A stretch of 64,000 nt of DNA from Salegentibacter salegens (GTDB taxonomy: Bacteria; Bacteroidota; Bacteroidia; Flavobacteriales; Flavobacteriaceae): assembly GCF_900142975.1 (NCBI RefSeq), contig NZ_LT670848.1, forward strand, positions 2,852,001 to 2,916,000. The letters run 5' to 3'. Each line of letters starts with the position of its first letter. Position 1 is the stretch's first letter. The notes beneath the pieces are model-generated. The model saw only the letters and a list, made by a program, of their open reading frames with translations. It ran no database searches and had not been told where the DNA came from. This document shows, one piece after another, positions 62,868 through 64,000 of this stretch. Made by a program: the position numbers and the translations under genes.

Positions 62868-63481
62868 TGCATACCTATTTTGTTACCGGAATTGGAACTG
62901 AAGTTGGGAAAACAATTATTTCTGCAATAATAACCGAAGCCCTCGAAGCGGATTACTGGAAGCCCATACAGGCCGGCGATCTTGATAATTCCGATAGCCA
63001 TAAAGTTGAAAGATTAATTTCTAACGATAAAACTGTTTTTCATAAAAATAGCTTTGCGTTAAAAACACCAATGAGTCCGCACGCAGCGGCTGAAATTGAT
63101 GGTATTAAGATCACTTCAAAGAAAATTAAACGTCCCAAAACTAAAAATAACCTTGTAGTAGAAGGCGCCGGTGGATTATTAGTTCCTATTAGCGATAAGG
63201 AAACCATAGCCGATTTAATGCAGCCAGAAGATCGAATTATTTTGGTTTCCCGGCATTATCTCGGGAGCATCAATCATACTTTGCTAAGCATTGAAGCTTT
63301 AAAATCCCGAGGCTTGAATTGCTTCGGAATAATTTTTTCCGGGGAGGAAAATAAATCTACGGAATCGATTATTAAAAAAATGAGCGATGTCCCCATTCTC
63401 GGAAGAATAGAACAGGAACCTTATTTTGACCAAAATGTGATCAAAGAATACGCTGAAAGTTTTATAGAAAAACTGAAATAA
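62864..63481 (+). CDS. bioD: Dethiobiotin synthetase
   Basis: ATP-dependent ring closure of diaminopelargonate with CO2 to dethiobiotin. 205 residues, P-loop TGIGTEVGKTIISAII, WKPIQAGDLDNSDSHKV and VEGAGGLLVPISDKETIADLM are the family motifs. The start is ATG at 62864 or the next ATG at 62867. It lies between DUF2007 and bioA. Confidence 0.95.
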   Translation: MMHTYFVTGIGTEVGKTIISAIITEALEADYWKPIQAGDLDNSDSHKVERLISNDKTVFHKNSFALKTPMSPHAAAEIDGIKITSKKIKRPKTKNNLVVEGAGGLLVPISDKETIADLMQPEDRIILVSRHYLGSINHTLLSIEALKSRGLNCFGIIFSGEENKSTESIIKKMSDVPILGRIEQEPYFDQNVIKEYAESFIEKLK

Positions 63482-63492
63482 ATTAAATGTCG

Positions 63493-63632
63493 AGGCTGTT
63501 TAAAAAGTCTAATTTCGTCAAGCTGAACTTGTTTCAGCTTCTAACATGTTTTGATTAACTACATCTTAGATTCTGAAATGATCCCGAAGCTTCGGGACAG
63601 AATGACGAATTAAAAAACTTTCCAGACAACCT
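63493..63632. repeat. Composite palindromic element, copy E
   Basis: Outer arms AGGCTGTTTAAAAAG and CTTTCCAGACAACCT pair imperfectly. Inside, GTCAAGCTGAACTTGTTTC with AGCTTCTAACATG makes one hairpin. The other side reads TTAGATTCTGAAATGA, then TCCCGAAGCTTCGGGA (perfect 16-bp palindrome), then CAGAATGACG. It fills the 167-nt gap between bioD and bioA, so bioA may be separated from the upstream genes. Confidence 0.75.
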
Positions 63633-63648
63633 CCTGAGTATATAAATT

Positions 63649-64000
63649 ATGAACCTAGTTTCCCGAGACCAAAAACACCTTTGGCACCCCTTAACCCAAC
63701 ATAAAATTTCCCCTGAAGCTTTACCAATTGTAAAAGCAAAAGGCAGCATTCTTTACGCCGAAGATGGCAGCGAATATATAGACGGAATTGCTTCCTGGTA
63801 CACGGCAATGTACGGGCATTGCAATGAATATATTACTGGAAAGGTAGCAGCCCAGATGCAAAACCTGGATCAGTTGGTTTTTAGCGGATTTACCCACGAG
63901 CCCGCGGTAAAACTTTCTGAAGAACTTATAAAGATTTTACCGAAAAATCAGCAGAAATTATTCTTTAATGATAATGGTTCTACGGCCACCGAGATTGGAA
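63649..64000 (+). CDS. bioA: Adenosylmethionine-8-amino-7-oxononanoate aminotransferase (partial)
   Basis: PLP aminotransferase converting 8-amino-7-oxononanoate to diaminopelargonate with S-adenosylmethionine as amino donor. The start is MNLVSRDQKHLWHPLTQHKISPEALPIV, with YIDGIASWYTAMYGHCNEYI and FSGFTHEPAVKLSEELI, and FFNDNGSTATEIG at the window edge. HLWHPLTQ is specific to BioA. The gene runs off the right end; about 117 residues are visible. Confidence 0.92.
   Translation, partial: MNLVSRDQKHLWHPLTQHKISPEALPIVKAKGSILYAEDGSEYIDGIASWYTAMYGHCNEYITGKVAAQMQNLDQLVFSGFTHEPAVKLSEELIKILPKNQQKLFFNDNGSTATEIG

Overview
The window looks like ordinary chromosome from a marine or halophilic member of the Flavobacteriaceae (Bacteroidota), probably close to the Gramella/Salegentibacter/Zunongwangia group; the genus is an inference. 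The evidence is an AT-rich sequence, TAnnTTTG-type -7 boxes ahead of many genes, few Shine-Dalgarno sites, a type IX secretion cargo protein, flavobacterial families (DUF4270, DUF4286, DUF6428, OlsF-type acyltransferase), a separate atpD-atpC pair and a complete Mrp Na+/H+ antiporter operon.

Layout. 1-970: a decayed tyrosine integrase beside tRNA-Leu(CAA), the scar of an integrated element. 1.1-12.9 kb: housekeeping genes prs, rplY, pth, ribF, an HTTM membrane protein, an esterase-TPR protein, serS, a TPR protein, DUF4286, rsmA and mgtE. 12.9-15.9 kb: a looser region with a hydroxyacid dehydrogenase, a newly noticed VOC-family pseudogene, repeats, and a small arsenic-type operon (DUF6428 plus thioredoxin-type ArsC) behind a likely ArsR operator. 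15.9-20.8 kb (minus strand): an NAD(P)-binding protein, then two duplicated GNAT acetyltransferases, aspartate kinase and a two-domain OlsF-like acyltransferase. 21-28 kb: fbp, a TerB-like protein and the ligase-associated DNA repair set (MBL-fold exonuclease, ATP-dependent ligase, Lhr-like helicase), with no pdeM next to it. 28-42 kb: a nitrilase-family amidase, an Ig-like lipoprotein, comF, a coiled-coil membrane protein, glyS, a T9SS-exported protein, DinB-like, xth, an OmpA-family lipoprotein, an aldo/keto reductase and an M23 lipoprotein. 42-47.4 kb (minus strand): a ParE-type toxin-antitoxin pair, radA, an esterase-like protein without the usual serine, a flippase-like membrane protein, panD and panC. 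47.5-54 kb: an N-domain-only glycogen synthase, a DUF4270 lipoprotein, glmS, atpD and atpC, then a minus-strand DUF2975/Xre pair. 54.9-60.7 kb: mrpABCDEFG. 60.7-64 kb: a MgtC-like protein and a biotin cluster (bioF, DUF2007, bioD, bioA cut by the window end).

The structure least explained by genes is a set of dispersed palindromic elements. One family is built from GTCATCCTGAACTTGTTTCAGGATCT-like and GTCAAGCTGAACTTGTTTCAGC-like hairpins (six places). A second is built on CCTCACAGGTTTT/AAAACCTGTGAGG (three places). A GC-rich hairpin has entered the ligase reading frame, and AGT-heptad repeats lie between atpD and atpC. No CRISPR array, insertion sequence with an intact transposase, prophage or secondary-metabolite cluster was seen. 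I found no clear new multi-gene system. The best leads are the repeat families, the ligase N-terminal insertion, the start-codon-adjacent promoters and the incomplete ligase-associated cluster.
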